Part shown: positions 28,143 to 40,348 of the stretch, piece after piece
Layout: every line of letters begins with the position of its first letter
Numbering within the stretch: position 1 is the stretch's first letter
DNA from: Phycomyces blakesleeanus NRRL 1555(-)
Lineage: Eukaryota > Mucoromycota > Mucoromycetes > Mucorales > Phycomycetaceae
Direction: 5' to 3'
DNA: 64,000 bases
NCBI RefSeq assembly: GCF_001638985.1
Contig: NW_017265138.1
Location: forward strand, 992,001 to 1,056,000
Made by a program: the position numbers and the translations under genes
Notes under the pieces: model-generated
What the model saw: only the letters and a program-made list of their open reading frames with translations
The model's database searches: none
What the model was told of the DNA's origin: nothing

Positions 28143-29816
28143 TTTTTTTCTTTTTCTTTTTACTACTGATATATTGAATTTATTAGTTTATGAGATAAGG
28201 TATTATAACTTTGAGTCTTTTTTTTGGCTTTTTATTATTCAACCTTTAAAGTTAGATGTATAGTTTGGATATAAAGACTATGATTCAGTATTCAATTTAC
28301 AGTCACTTATCAAAAGTAGTAAGCTCTTTGAAAACAAAACAAAAAAAGGCAAAACCAAAAATCAAGAAATTGAAATGAAGTTTTGTAATGCTTGGAGGAA
28401 GAGGGATCCCTAACAAAACAAAACAAAAAGCAATGATGCTTGTAAAAGCTTTAGGCTGAATCTAAAATCATTGGTATTGTCTTTTATATATCTTACAATA
28501 CAAGATATAACCACTGTATCCAGCATAAGATCACAGAAAATCACGATAATATATAGCTCTTTGATAGATAGTTACAAGTATTATTTTCAATATAAAGTGT
28601 TACAACCATATCTTCTTTGGATATACAGTTGCCTTTTGCATTTGTCAACAAGATTTTTAGCACGTATTTTTTTTTTTCATTTGTAAAATACCGGTTCAAA
28701 TTATCTGATAATAGTTTCTCAATCATAAATTGCCATGAACTATAGCAACCTAAACCAATCTAGAATCTCTCAGAGAAGTTCTTATATTTATTGGAAGAGG
28801 ATGAGGATGAGGGTGAGAATACTCTTAGATTTGGATATCTTTTTCATGTTCTCTATTATTTTATCTATTCTAAAATACAAGTATGTAATAACTTTGTTTG
28901 GCCGATGATTGGATAATCGGTTGAAGAATTCTTTTTAATACTTAAACACATAGACTCATATTAACTTTAGCTTTTGAAGAAAAAAAGCCGAGAATTGGTC
29001 TCTTTTTTGTACAAATATATTAATGTACGATATAAAGCATGATGCATTAATTATTTGACTTTAACCAATCAGAGAACCACTTTAACTTTACGTTATAAGC
29101 TTAGCATAAAACTTTTTTTTCTTCATCTCTAAAGACAAAAAAAAATACCAAAGAAATATAGAAATTTGGGTCAACTATGTAAAAAGAAAAACTTTATTAG
29201 ATTCTTATATACTACACATAATAATTATCAGCCAATATATAATAAGATTTTGATTGTGGTATAGATATTAAACATTTATTCTTTCTCTGTAATAAGATAT
29301 TTAGTACATTACATACAGGAGAACGATAGTAAAGTGAAAGATGCCATCATGGCATTATGTATTATATATACTTATTTTAGAGATTTTACAGGAAAGGCTT
29401 TAACATCACTTCTACCGATATTCAAACCTTTAAGTATACGGAGTACGATACAGAATATCTTCTGATTCTGAATATAAGATATATAAACCTTGAGGAAATA
29501 TATCTCAAGCCATGATGTTTAATAGTTTTATTATTGCTTTGATTGAGTGTCTCAATAAACTATTCGGTACAATTATGTGATTATGTGATGTCGATTTATA
29601 TTATAGCAGTTCTGGTAAAGAGGGTTAGAAAATCAATTAAAGCCATCTTTATCTTTTTATATCAATCAGCCAAGTTCCTGATACTATCTCTATTAAACTT
29701 ATCAAGAAGAGAAGAGAACTATATTTATCTGTAAACCAATTAGGTATAAAAGGCTTTGTTCAGATTTAAAAAATTGGGACGTCTATTTATTTCTTTTTAC
29801 TAATACTTCAAGACCT
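28143..29816. other. intergenic, AT-rich, no feature seen
   Basis: No coding signal on either strand beyond short AT-rich frames; a GAGGAT repeat near 28797-28815. Several TAAG/TATA-rich stretches. Nothing supports a gene. Confidence 0.55.
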
Positions 29817-32047
29817 ATGGAACATAGTCGTTTAAGAATATCTGTCAAAGAAAAGCTTGTAAACCCTCTCAGAAGAGCAGTTACAGCTGGGGTCCTCGGA
29901 GCTTGTTTATACAAGTCATACTCACTAATATTGGAAAACCAAGAAAATACTTCTGTCTGGGATCGCAGAGGATTCAAGAAGATTCCGTCTCCATCAGAGC
30001 GATACTTTTATATTGGTATTTTATAGCTAACTATAGTACTAGGTTGCGTATGTACATATATACTAAGCTTGAATTTGCTTTTTTACTTCTTTAAAACAAA
30101 GGGCATTTCCTTTCATTTAGGGAGCAGCCCAATATTCAACTCCAAAAATGGCATAAGAAATATGGTAATTTCGTTGTTGATGTTATCGTTATGATGGAAA
30201 TTCTTTTATAAGATATATATATATAACATATGCGTTTAATACTTCAAAGGCCCACTTATACATCTTAATATGGGTGCTCAACATTGGATCATGATTAGTG
30301 ATCCTTATATTGCTCACGAAATATTTGTCAAGAATGGCGCCAAAACCTCTGGCAGGCATGAGCACAGTTTCTCTTACGAAAAGTATGCCAAAGCTGGAAG
30401 GTATTACACATAACATACAAATTTTAAAATCAAAATCGTAAATCCATACTTAATATATTTGCAGTGGTATTATATTCAGTCATCCAGGAAAGAAATTGAA
30501 TAGCGCGCTTGCAAACGGTATTTTACCCAAGCTAACTACTAGTTTATACCCATAATTTGTTTTTATAAATCTGTATGCATGTGTGTTTTTTTTAAAAAAA
30601 AATGAAAAAAAAGCTATGCGAATTCTGTCCCATCAGAATGTTGATCAGTGCATAGAAGAATTTGAGTTTACGGCCGAAACTACCCTCGCACAAATGATGG
30701 AAGCTACAGAAAGGGAAGGTTCAGTTGACCCATCGATATATCTCAAGTTGGGTGCATATAATACCTTAATAAAAGCAATCTTTGGAAGAAACATTTCTTC
30801 CATTAACGATCCTGTCTTCAAAGATCTCCTTCAAGTTACACAGAACGTTTTACAGTGTTCTAGTCCTCACAGGGATATCAAGTCTCTATTTCCACGCCTT
30901 GCCTGGCTTGAATGTCTAATAGGGAATAACAAGAAGAAAGAGAAAATAGTTTCCTCCCGAGACGAGCTGTATGGAAGACTATTGAAAGAAGCGCTAGATG
31001 GGGATGCAGACTGCTTAGCAAAAGAAATTTATTTACTTAAAGAAGAGCAAGAACTGGAGGAGAAAGATCTGATTGTCATGTTGAGCAAGTGTTATAGCTA
31101 ATTTTTTAGAGATTAAAGCTTCTGTAGCTAATATGCTTTGCTGAGATATATAGGCGACCTAATTGTTGCTGGAGAGACAGCTTCTACATATATGATGTGG
31201 TTTTTTGCCATAATATCACAATATACTGACATCCAAAAGAAAATGTGTGAAGAAATTGACAAGTTTATTTCTGATACTGGCCGTATTCCTGGTTTTTCTG
31301 ATCGCGATCTTTTACCATATCTCTGTTGTGTTTTGAAAGAAAATGGCCGTTTTAGAAGCCCTAGCAACTTTGGAATACCCCATACTGTGAATGCAGATAG
31401 TGAGTAGTCTCTAAGCAGTACGTTTTGACTTTTATTAACCACAATCTCTACTTAGTTAGAGTTTCTGGCTACTTTATTCCCAAAGGCACAATATTAATGG
31501 CAAGCATGCATGCAATGCACGCGAATGAGGAAGTCTATACAGACCCTTCAAGATTCCTACCAGAGCGCTTTAACAAAAGCAACAAGATGTGGAATACTTC
31601 AACAAATGGACCAATAAAAGAAAGAGAGACTTATATATTTGGGTGGGGAAGGTGAGTTACCCAGGACTTGTCAGAACTCTAGTATATATAGACAAATGAA
31701 TATATACTGATTCCATTTTGGGCTCTTATTATTTTTCAAAAACAAAACAAAAAGGCGAACTTGCCCAGCAATATACTTTGTGAGTATTTGAGTGATGTTT
31801 GACCCAAGCAATAGTTTGTTATTAAACAAAATTCTATGATCAGACGGAAGTCGAGATTTTCAATATGTGTGTGCGGACCCTTGCACGATGCTCAATTGAA
31901 CCAGAATTCGATAAAGAAGGAAACCCAATGCTGGTTGACCTGAACCTATCCAATAGTTTAGGATTAGGTTCAGTGCCAGTGCCATTTAAAGTGAGATTGG
32001 TTCCTAGGACCAAGTTTATTTTTGCCACTACCAATTTTACTACATAA
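29817..32047 (+). CDS. cytochrome P450 monooxygenase
   Basis: Nine exons (29817-30015, 30102-30164, 30250-30400, 30465-30517, 30614-31084, 31154-31399, 31456-31651, 31755-31779, 31844-32047) give 535 residues with no stops, normal P450 length. There is an N-terminal membrane anchor (RRAVTAGVLGACLYKSYSLI). The I-helix has DLIVAGETAST, the oxygen-activation motif. The K-helix ExxR is ENGR in KENGRFRSP. The heme loop is FGWGRRTCPA, with Cys463 as heme ligand and Ala in place of the usual following Gly. The exon with the heme Cys is only 25 bp. Intron 5 begins with GC (TTGA then GCAAGT at 31085). ER location and oxidation of a hydrophobic substrate follow from the family; the substrate is unknown. 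Exon 4 is short and its junction, ALAN then AMRILS, departs from expectation, so a small deletion is possible. Confidence 0.82.
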
Positions 32048-32794
32048 AAAAAAACTTTGGGAATCAAGATTTCGTGTGTGTCTGAGTAACCAAAGCTTCA
32101 TTGGATGAAATACGAATTAATGGGCGTACGGATTAGACTTTACCGGGAATACGGCAAAGATGATTTATGAATTGCATCTTAACAGGCTACGGATAGCCCA
32201 ATAATGTCAAACGATAAATCCAAGCTATTAAAAACTTATTCTGTTTATGTTTCTTTTTTTTATAAATCCAACATTTCTATAATGAGGTTAGGAGGCTACC
32301 GTGTTATCATCAGGTGAGGGCAATAGAGTGTTATAGTAATGTGGCGAAGCAGATTGTGCCTCAATCCTATTACGGCTACAAAGCAAGTGGGTTTTAATCT
32401 GACAAGGAAGGACAATCTGCATTTCAATCACAGTCTGCTTCTCATCTTTAAAAATGTATGAACTCGTGGGCTTAATCGGATAAACGAGGAAATGAACCTG
32501 GTAAAAGTGGTTTTGATACGTTAATACAAAATAACTTTTAAGGCTACGTATTGTGGGAAGGAAGAAGTTAATGGAAACATGGCTTTTTCAAATCGACTTT
32601 AATAAGGAGTTATTGCCATTTCAATTGAAGAAATCACCCGTCCTCTATTTGCACATTTCACCAAACAAACTTTGTATCTTTGGTAGTTTTAATCTCAGTC
32701 ATTAAACGATGTAGAACTCATTTCGATTTCTGTGTTTTTAGTCTGTTTATCTTTTCATATACAACCCACACCCACTCCTTTCATTCCAGCCACC
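32048..32794. other. intergenic / upstream region of the SEL1-repeat gene
   Basis: No open frame of interest. Moderately AT-rich, with a C-rich leader just before the start codon. Confidence 0.5.
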
Positions 32795-34867
32795 ATGTCG
32801 AGCACTCAGCCTCCTTATGAGCACCCACGGGCCATAACCCCTCCTTCACGCCCAGCCTCGAGCGCTTCTATACATAGACAACCAATGTCGCCTAATGATC
32901 TACCCCTTGAATCTCTTTCATTGCAGGGTCCATCTCGCCATCCCATTTATGCTCCCACTCGCTCCCACTCGCCATATTCTTCAGGCAACCAAAACCAGCA
33001 ATCTCCTCGGACTATTTATGCAACGATTCCTCCCGTAACCCCTCCCCCTCAAATACAACATCAACAAGTGTATAATCCACAGCAGCAGTCACAGCAGCCA
33101 CAGCCTCAATCACAGCAGTCGCAACCACAGCAGCAGCAACAACCGCAACAGTTGCAATATCAGCCGCAGCAATATCAACAGCAACAGCAAATACATCCGC
33201 CACAAAATTATCAGCAACAGCCACGACAGCAACAACAAAACTCTCCGCGTGGATCTCCATCCTTAGGGCCAATGCAGCGCCCTGTGGCGCGTTATCCTTC
33301 AGAAGCATATGGGCCTGGCTACCACAGACAATATCGACCCGAACCACCTAGATTACAGCCCTCTGCTTCGAATGGGCCACATAAACCGTTTGTACAACCG
33401 TCACTTACACAGCCATATTATCCTGCTGAACCGATTTACCGTCCTCAACAGGGCTATTATCCCGCTGAGCAGCCATACCCTGTAGCGCAACCAGGACGCT
33501 TGTACTCCGATCCTTATTCCCAAGTTCCGCAAAGTGGCGCACCGTTGCACTACCCGGACCCAGCCACGACTTACCAAGAAATGCCTCCTCCAGCAGACCC
33601 CCACCGCCTCGTGGCCCCCTACCAGGCACCCCAACCTCCACCCACAGACAACAATTATATGCCAGATAGTTCTGTCGCCGTAGCCGCAAATGCAGGCAAA
33701 AAAGCAAAAGTAAGCAACTTTCCTCCGGTGACTCTTGAAAACATCGCCAAGTTCCGAGAAGAAGCCAGAAAAAATAATGATCCTCGTATGCTACTTGATC
33801 TCGCCAAATATCTTCTTGAGGCAGTTCCTCTTGTGTGCGTCAATGACACGGATGTAAAGCGCGCAAAGAAAGTGAGAGAAGCAATGGTCTTGGAAGCACA
33901 AAAGATTGTTAGAAAGTTGGCAACTCAAGGCAATTTTGGAAAATCTGGTTATGCTGAAGCACAGTTTTATTTGGGAAATGCTTATACAGGTGGGCTTATG
34001 GGATTACCTATTGATGCTGAAAAGGCCTTTGGATCTTACATTCAAGGTTCAAAGCAGAATCATCCAGGTTGCACATATCGTACGGCTGTGTGCTATGAGG
34101 TTGGGGCGGGTACCAAACGTGATAAGTCCCACGCTATTCAATTCTTTCGAAAGGCGGCCAATCTCGGTGACCCATCTGCTATGTACAAGCTTGGAATGAT
34201 TCTTATACAAGGCCATATTGGGCAGACCAAGAACCCTCGAGAAGGTATCTCATGGCTGAAGAAAGCTGCCGCATTTGCAGACGAAGATCACCCTCATGCA
34301 CTCCATGAGTTGGGTATAGCCTATGAAAAGGAAGGAATCCCATCGGTCATTCCCGATGTTAATTATTCGCGAGATCTATTTACACAAGCTGCTCAAAATG
34401 GTTACGCTCCATCTCAGTTCAAACTTGGATTAGCGTATGAACATGGCTATCTGAACTGCCCCGTCGATCCTCGCCGGTCAATCGCATGGTACTCCAAGGC
34501 AGCCGAGCAGGGTAACATGGAAGCTGCTTTAGCACTCTCGGGATGGTATCTGACTGGTGCGGATGGAATCTTACAGCAGAGTGACTCGGAATGTTACTTG
34601 TGGGCACGTAAAGCAGCCGATCACGGCTTTTCCAAAGCAGAATATGCTGTCGGCTATTACACCGAGTCGGGTATTGGTGTCCGCCAACATATTGATGAGG
34701 CTAAGAAATGGTATATGCGTGCTGCCGCCCAAGGAAACAGGCGCGCAATGCAACGTTTGACTGAGTTGAAAAACAATGGTGCATCTAGACCTCAGCAGCG
34801 ACAAAATCATACTCGTGGACCAAATGGAGTCCCAGCCAGCAAGGACTCAGACTGTAGCATAATGTAA
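32795..34867 (+). CDS. SEL1-repeat protein, chitin synthase activator Skt5/Chs4-like
   Basis: Single exon, 690 residues, starting at an ATG in good context (CACCATGT). The first about 310 residues are Pro/Gln/Tyr-rich and disordered. From about residue 330 a run of SEL1 repeats begins: AQFYLGNAYTGGLMGLPID, then YRTAVCYEVGAGTKRDKS, AMYKLGMILIQGHIGQTKNP, ALHELGIAYEKEG, SQFKLGLAYEHGYLNCPVD, AEYAVGYYTESGIGVRQHID. The last four residues are CSIM, a CaaX box fitting prenylation, as in Skt5/Chs4. In yeast that protein recruits and activates chitin synthase III at the bud neck. The SEL1 block plus CaaX end make this the best match; a membrane-attached role in cell-wall synthesis is inferred. Confidence 0.82.
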   Translation: MSSTQPPYEHPRAITPPSRPASSASIHRQPMSPNDLPLESLSLQGPSRHPIYAPTRSHSPYSSGNQNQQSPRTIYATIPPVTPPPQIQHQQVYNPQQQSQQPQPQSQQSQPQQQQQPQQLQYQPQQYQQQQQIHPPQNYQQQPRQQQQNSPRGSPSLGPMQRPVARYPSEAYGPGYHRQYRPEPPRLQPSASNGPHKPFVQPSLTQPYYPAEPIYRPQQGYYPAEQPYPVAQPGRLYSDPYSQVPQSGAPLHYPDPATTYQEMPPPADPHRLVAPYQAPQPPPTDNNYMPDSSVAVAANAGKKAKVSNFPPVTLENIAKFREEARKNNDPRMLLDLAKYLLEAVPLVCVNDTDVKRAKKVREAMVLEAQKIVRKLATQGNFGKSGYAEAQFYLGNAYTGGLMGLPIDAEKAFGSYIQGSKQNHPGCTYRTAVCYEVGAGTKRDKSHAIQFFRKAANLGDPSAMYKLGMILIQGHIGQTKNPREGISWLKKAAAFADEDHPHALHELGIAYEKEGIPSVIPDVNYSRDLFTQAAQNGYAPSQFKLGLAYEHGYLNCPVDPRRSIAWYSKAAEQGNMEAALALSGWYLTGADGILQQSDSECYLWARKAADHGFSKAEYAVGYYTESGIGVRQHIDEAKKWYMRAAAQGNRRAMQRLTELKNNGASRPQQRQNHTRGPNGVPASKDSDCSIM

Positions 34868-35748
34868 CCAACTCTAAACATCTCTCATATTTGAATGTTT
34901 CTACCTTACTATAACTTATATTACTGATAGTACACTCCCTTTAATTACTTATACACTTGATATTAAAATCTCATGATTGATTCTCTTTCTTGATTCTGCT
35001 CTATAAAGCCATCTATCTAAATACAATAGCTAGAATGACAGTCGGTGTCCAAAGTAAAGACTTGTACCTGTCATGAAACTATGGGGTATTTCATTAACCG
35101 CTATTCCATTATAATAATCTTCCTTATGTTTATGTTCTGGGAACATTACAGCAATACCAATCTGGTAGAAAAGAAATGAATTGTATAGCTTCTGGAAACT
35201 TTTTATCAATATAAGTATGTTCTACAAAAAGAAAACATACTGAGCTTTGGAAGAGTATACTTTTACTTGATCTGTAATTCATATCTATATAAGTTTTATT
35301 GTATATGAAACACGGTGTCAATATAGTTTGTTCTTATTGTTCTCTTTGTTCCTTTTTTTAAAAATAAAAATAAAAATAAAACTTACAAACTTTGAACTAC
35401 TAATAAAACTATTCCCTCTTATATGACTGGTTATTGGAAGTAGACATAATTGGCTTTTGAGTGTTCCGATTTTATCTCGATTGTACCATGTTGCATTTAT
35501 CTTCTGTATAAGAAATACCTGATAAGAATTGATTATTGTACGTGTGTATTATACGCATTTGTGTACTTTTTTTTCTTTCTTTTTTTCTTAGGCACTGGGC
35601 GGAGTCACAAAAGGGACAGTTTTGAATTTAAACTTTCCGCGTACAAGACCGAAAGTGTGAGAAGAGAGTCTGTAGAGGGGAAATAGTGATAATTTTTGGG
35701 CTAGTTCTTTATTATACCTTTTTCATTCATTTCAAATCTAAATTCATC
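34868..35748. other. intergenic region upstream of the MET30-like gene
   Basis: AT-rich, with TAAAAA repeats near 35360-35380 and a T-rich stretch near 35566-35590. A short CT-rich leader precedes the start codon at 35749. No gene seen. Confidence 0.5.
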
Positions 35749-37722
35749 ATGGCATCAGATCCTGACAAAATACAACCGATCAACGATACTAAGCTTGATA
35801 TACATGACTTTCTCTCTCGGCATGTGCCAGCCCAACTTGCCAATCCTCGTAAACTATGTTATCGTCATCGTCCAGATCTTGTTCGCAAACGACTACCTGA
35901 TTCATTCAACATTCAAGACGTACAACAAGTAAGCATTTACCACAGATACATACAAGCAATGTATATGTTTTTTTCTCTTTGTTGACATTCGAGACAGCAA
36001 ATGGAGAAACTTCCAATGGCAGACAAAGAGGCCATTAGTCATATCTGGTCACTCTTCTCTGCTGCTCCAGACGAGCAGAGAATATTAATTCTTAAAGGGA
36101 TTTTATCGACTTGCTGTATGCCTCAGCTATCTTTCTTGTTTGATGCGATCAAACCATTGCTGCGTATCGACTTTATTTCAATCTTACCACGGGAAGTATC
36201 TCTCCATGTGTTTTCTTACTTGGATGCAACGTCTCTATGCAATGCAGCACAAGTGTCTCAGACTTGGCGGTCACTTGCAGATGACGATGCACTCTGGCAT
36301 AGAATGTGTGAGCAACACATAGACAAAAAATGCACAAAGTGTGGGTGGGGATTACCATTACTTGACAAGAAAAAGCGTCCAAATCCACGAAAACCAACAA
36401 CTGTGTTTCGTACAACACCTGTTTCAGTACTTCCACTAGGTACAGCATGTGGACCTACTGCTACCAGCAATAGTAATACTGAAACCAGTACGGATGATGC
36501 TCTTGCAAGCAATCCTTCTAAAAGACAAAAGACTGAGGCCAGAGTGGAGTCTATCGAAACCGCCTCCTATCCAGCCTCTCAGCCTTTGGTACCTCTCATC
36601 AGACGCCCATGGAAAGATGTCTATAGTGAGCGATTGGTGGTCGAGCGCAATTGGAGACAAAACAAATATCAGGGCAGGGTACTACGAGGTCACACCGATG
36701 GCGTGATGTGCGTGCAGTTTTGCGATGTTGCTGGAATCTTGATGACTGGTTCTTATGATAAAACTATTCGGGTGTGGAACATGGAGACTGGAGAACTTAT
36801 ACGAGTGCTGTCGGGACATGCTCGATGCGTTCGTGCACTTCAGTTTGATGAAGCCAAGCTTGTAACCGGTGCAATGGATAATACACTCAAGATTTGGAAT
36901 TGGCACACAGGCCAGTGCATCCGCACGTTGCAAGGTCATACCGGAGGCGTGCTTTCGCTGCATTTTGATTCGCGCATATTGGCAAGCGGATCGACTGACC
37001 ACACGATCCGTGTGTGGAACTTTGAGGCAGGTGAATGTTGCACACTTACCGGACACACAGAGTGGGTTAATTCGGTCCGTATATTTGGCGACCACACTCT
37101 CGTTTCTGGCAGCGATGATGCAACCATACGCGTGTGGGATTTGACATCTCGTACTTGCACAAGCGTCTTGAAAGGACATGTTGGTCAGGTCCAAATCGTG
37201 CTTCCCAGTCCCAAGGGGTTCACCCATCGGTTCACCCCCGAAGCCACCGAAGCCGCTGCGATGGCTTCGAGCAGAAACATCTCCCGCACAGCCGCACGTG
37301 CTCGTCCCCTCACGGGCACAGGTGTTTCTCCACCCGGATGTGCCACGGATGATTCCCCTAGATTACAGGAACAGGCTGATTTGACTGTTAACAGCAATTG
37401 CTCAACTCTGTCTGACCGGCCAATTCTTATGTCGGGATCGTTGGACAACACGATCAAGATCTGGGATATGACAACTGGGGTGTGTCTGCGGACCCTGTTT
37501 GGCCACGTCGAAGGTGTTTGGGGACTTGCTTATGACAAACTTAGGATCGTCTCTGGATCACATGACAAGACGATCCGTATCTGGGATACCGAGAGTGGTC
37601 GATGTATGCATCCTTTAGAAGGCCACAATGGGCCTGTAACGGCTGTAGCGCTGAGTGATACCAAGATAGTTTCTGCTTCGGACGATGGAGACATCAGAAT
37701 ATGGGATTACAGCAAACGTTAA
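35749..37722 (+). CDS. MET30: F-box/WD40 protein, MET30/SconB-like SCF adaptor (sulfur control)
   Basis: Two exons (35749-35928, 35998-37722), 634 residues. The N-terminus has LCYRHRPDLVRKRLPDS and KEAISHIWSLFSAAPDEQR, blocks I associate with MET30/SconB/SCON-2. The F-box (about 119-165) runs ISILPREVSLHVFSYLDATS, then ALWHRMCEQHI, and is followed by KKCTKCGWGLPLL, a motif of this subgroup. Seven WD40 repeats fill the C-terminus; blade 5 carries an insert of about 70 residues between GHVGQVQIVLPSPKG and LMSGSLDNTIKIWD, as in SconB proteins. In yeast and ascomycetes this SCF subunit ubiquitinates the sulfur bZIP activator (Met4, CYS-3, MetR) when sulfur is plentiful. The next gene is a bZIP of that very type. 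Confidence 0.9.
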
Positions 37723-38552
37723 AGAAGTCTTTTTAGCAATATAAACATATTAATTAGTCAATAAACTACAGTCATTTGTATATAGCATCCTCTGTTAAAT
37801 AAAGGCACGCGTCCTGAACTCCGATGGACAAACATCATAAATCCAATAGAGCCAATGACGTGATTCGCACTCTGTATCTCGTATTGATGGCGACATTGGT
37901 TTCTTTCCAATCAACTACAAGCAAGTGTGCGGACGGTCTAAAGGCATAATCAATCTTTGACAAGACATCTACATCGATAGTCTTCTTTGTAACTTGTTCA
38001 GATGATTTAGTTTTTTTCATCTTGTTGTCTGTGCCTGAGCATCACATTGAGCACTTTAGAAACCATCCAAGCTGATGTTGTAGTTGTCTCTAGGGCATCA
38101 AACATCTAAAGAAGAGGTGCGAAGTCTTGACCGGATGACGCTATCGTTTCTATATCTCGCGCGCTCATTCGCCTTTCCTGTTCGTCTTCTTTCCACCCCT
38201 CTTTGCTGCTCTCTTGGCGCACAATCCGTCGTTCCACGCTCCTTATTTCGTTGCTGAGTTTCCTATTTAATAAAAACTACTCTGCATATCACAATTTATT
38301 TCTGTATCTTGTACAGCTTGCCCTCAGACGATACTTTAAATATATATAAATATAAATATATATATATATTAATTAGCACTTTCAAAACGAGCATTTGATT
38401 CTTGTGTCAGCAGCACAAAAGCTCTTCTTCCTCTTATTTTTTTATAACAGGAAACTCTCGACTAATTTCTTAGCTTGCTATCTTCATTCTTATCCTTATT
38501 TTATTTTATTTTTGGTCATCACAATTTCCCTTCTTTATTTTCGCCGCTCTTG
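37723..38552. other. intergenic region between the MET30-like and CYS-3-like genes
   Basis: A 61-residue minus-strand frame at 37835-38020 (begins MKKTKSSEQVTKKTIDVDVL) has fairly ordinary amino acid composition but no recognisable motif and no clear continuation; not called. TATA runs near 38340-38370. The rest is the presumed promoter and leader of the bZIP gene. Confidence 0.45.
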
Positions 38553-39918
38553 ATGATTAGTAATAGATCCAGTCCTGCCAAACCAGTCAATCGGGCTGGC
38601 TCTGATACTCCACCCCGATGGACACCTCATATCGACTCTCTCAACCAAACTATTGACCCAATCTCAGCTCTATCTGACATTGACCTCCAACGGGAGCTTT
38701 CTATTTATGCAAATGCCCAATTTACGTTTGATACTGTTCCCGGAGAAGCATTGGGACAAGAAAAAGAGGAGCAATCTACTACTGCCAGTCTCCGCGCTCA
38801 AGATGCGTTCCAACAAGCTATGGCTGTTGGTGAAGCTATGCTCCATCAATCTACTCGAGAATATGCCCAGAAACCTTATCAATATCCTATCAACACCAAT
38901 AGTTATGAGCCGCCTATTCAGATGTACAGAGATATGTCCATGGAGACCTACAGTGCTATCCAATCTCCCATAACTCCACATAGCCACAGTATGGTACTCA
39001 ATAATGGTAAGCATCATTTAATAGCACGAGTTTTATTTCTGTGTACACAGTCCTTTATCTATCTTACTAACCATTTCAATTGCCTTTTGGTCTAAAGAAC
39101 TCGGATATCCAATCTCCAGTCATCACACTCATTGCCCACCACTCTCAGTTTCTTCTTCGACTCCAAACACTCCCACATTTTATGGAAGTATCGAGTCTCC
39201 AAAGTCTGGAGGAGGAAACGATCAGTCTATTGATCAATTTATGTCTATGATGTCTTCGATGGCTTCATCCAAGAACTTTTCTGACTCACTGCCCAGCCCT
39301 CACTCTACTGCCTTTGAATCCCAACCGTTCAGACCTACCCAAGAAGGTGTACCTTTAATGCGTACTCAATCGCATGATCCTCGTCTTCGCTTCAATAACG
39401 TGCAAAGTCAACAGGCTGTAAATATTACCCCACGGCGCGTGCGTACCAACAGCATGGTCCCTTCTATCGAGACTACTAAATCTTACCCAAAGGCTCTCCC
39501 AACCCCAAGCCAAAGCACAAGTGCTAAAGATAATGCACCTGGAAATACGAATACAGCCGTAGGTTACAATGGGCATAACATAAGCCGGACTGGATCTATT
39601 TCAGAAGAGGACGATGAACGAGATGGCTCTGAAGATGAAGGTCCTAGTCATGAAATGTCAAAGGATGATAAGCGACGTCGCAATACAGCTGCCAGTGCTA
39701 GATTTCGGGTGAAAAAGAAGATGAGAGAACAAATATTGCAGCGTACTGCATGCGAAATGACAGAAAAAGCCAAACAGCTTGAAATTCGCGTCAAAGAACT
39801 TGAACGCGAGATTGGTTGGCTCAAATCGCTTGTGGTTGAAAAGAACGAAGCACGCCTTGATCAACTTATGCAAAACCGGCCTCCACATGCCGATCCAATT
39901 AGCAAGCGACCTTCCTAA
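38553..39918 (+). CDS. bZIP transcription factor, CYS-3/MetR-like
   Basis: Two exons (38553-39006, 39098-39918), 424 residues. Most of the protein is Ser/Pro/Thr-rich and disordered. The C-terminus holds the bZIP: basic region DDKRRRNTAASARFRVKKKM (about 341-361) and a leucine zipper running to IGWLKSLVVEK (about 400). The signature RRRNTAASARFRxKKK, together with the LxxRVKELExEIxWLKxLVxEKN zipper, is that of Neurospora CYS-3, Aspergillus MetR and relatives, which activate sulfur-acquisition genes. The basic-region Asn-x-x-Ala-x-x-Ser/Arg DNA contacts are intact. An acidic stretch (SEEDDERDGSEDEG) precedes it. The ATG at 38553 is chosen; a longer upstream frame begins in T-rich leader and is unlikely coding. 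Confidence 0.87.
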
Positions 39919-40348
39919 GAACAGAACAAAAAAAAGAACAAAAAAATACCAAAAAAAAACCTCTTGATTGACGTGCAAGAAACTCTATATATTACGAACA
40001 TCGATCCCTATGCACAATTTTGTATGACTTTTCTTTTTTCTTTTATTATCTCTCCCTTCCTTTATGTATTTATGGCTGTACGTATGTAAATATCCCTTAT
40101 TCTAGATGCTCTCCTCTTCCAACGACAAAACAAATCGACTTTATGCTAGCCCAATTTTCAAATTTTCTTTATGCTTTCATCAAATTTTCATGAAAAATAA
40201 TAATAAAACAAATCATCGTCATTCTTATATGTAAATATATATATATATATGTATGTATGTATGTGTATATGTGTATATGTGTATGCATTCAGGTTCTATC
40301 CTGTTATCTTCTTCTTCATGGAGAAGGTTTTGATTGTACTAAAAAAAA

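Noticed and set aside
37835..38020. 61-residue minus-strand frame between the sulfur-regulator genes
   Set aside because: Normal composition but no homologous motif, no partner exon and a position in the bZIP promoter.
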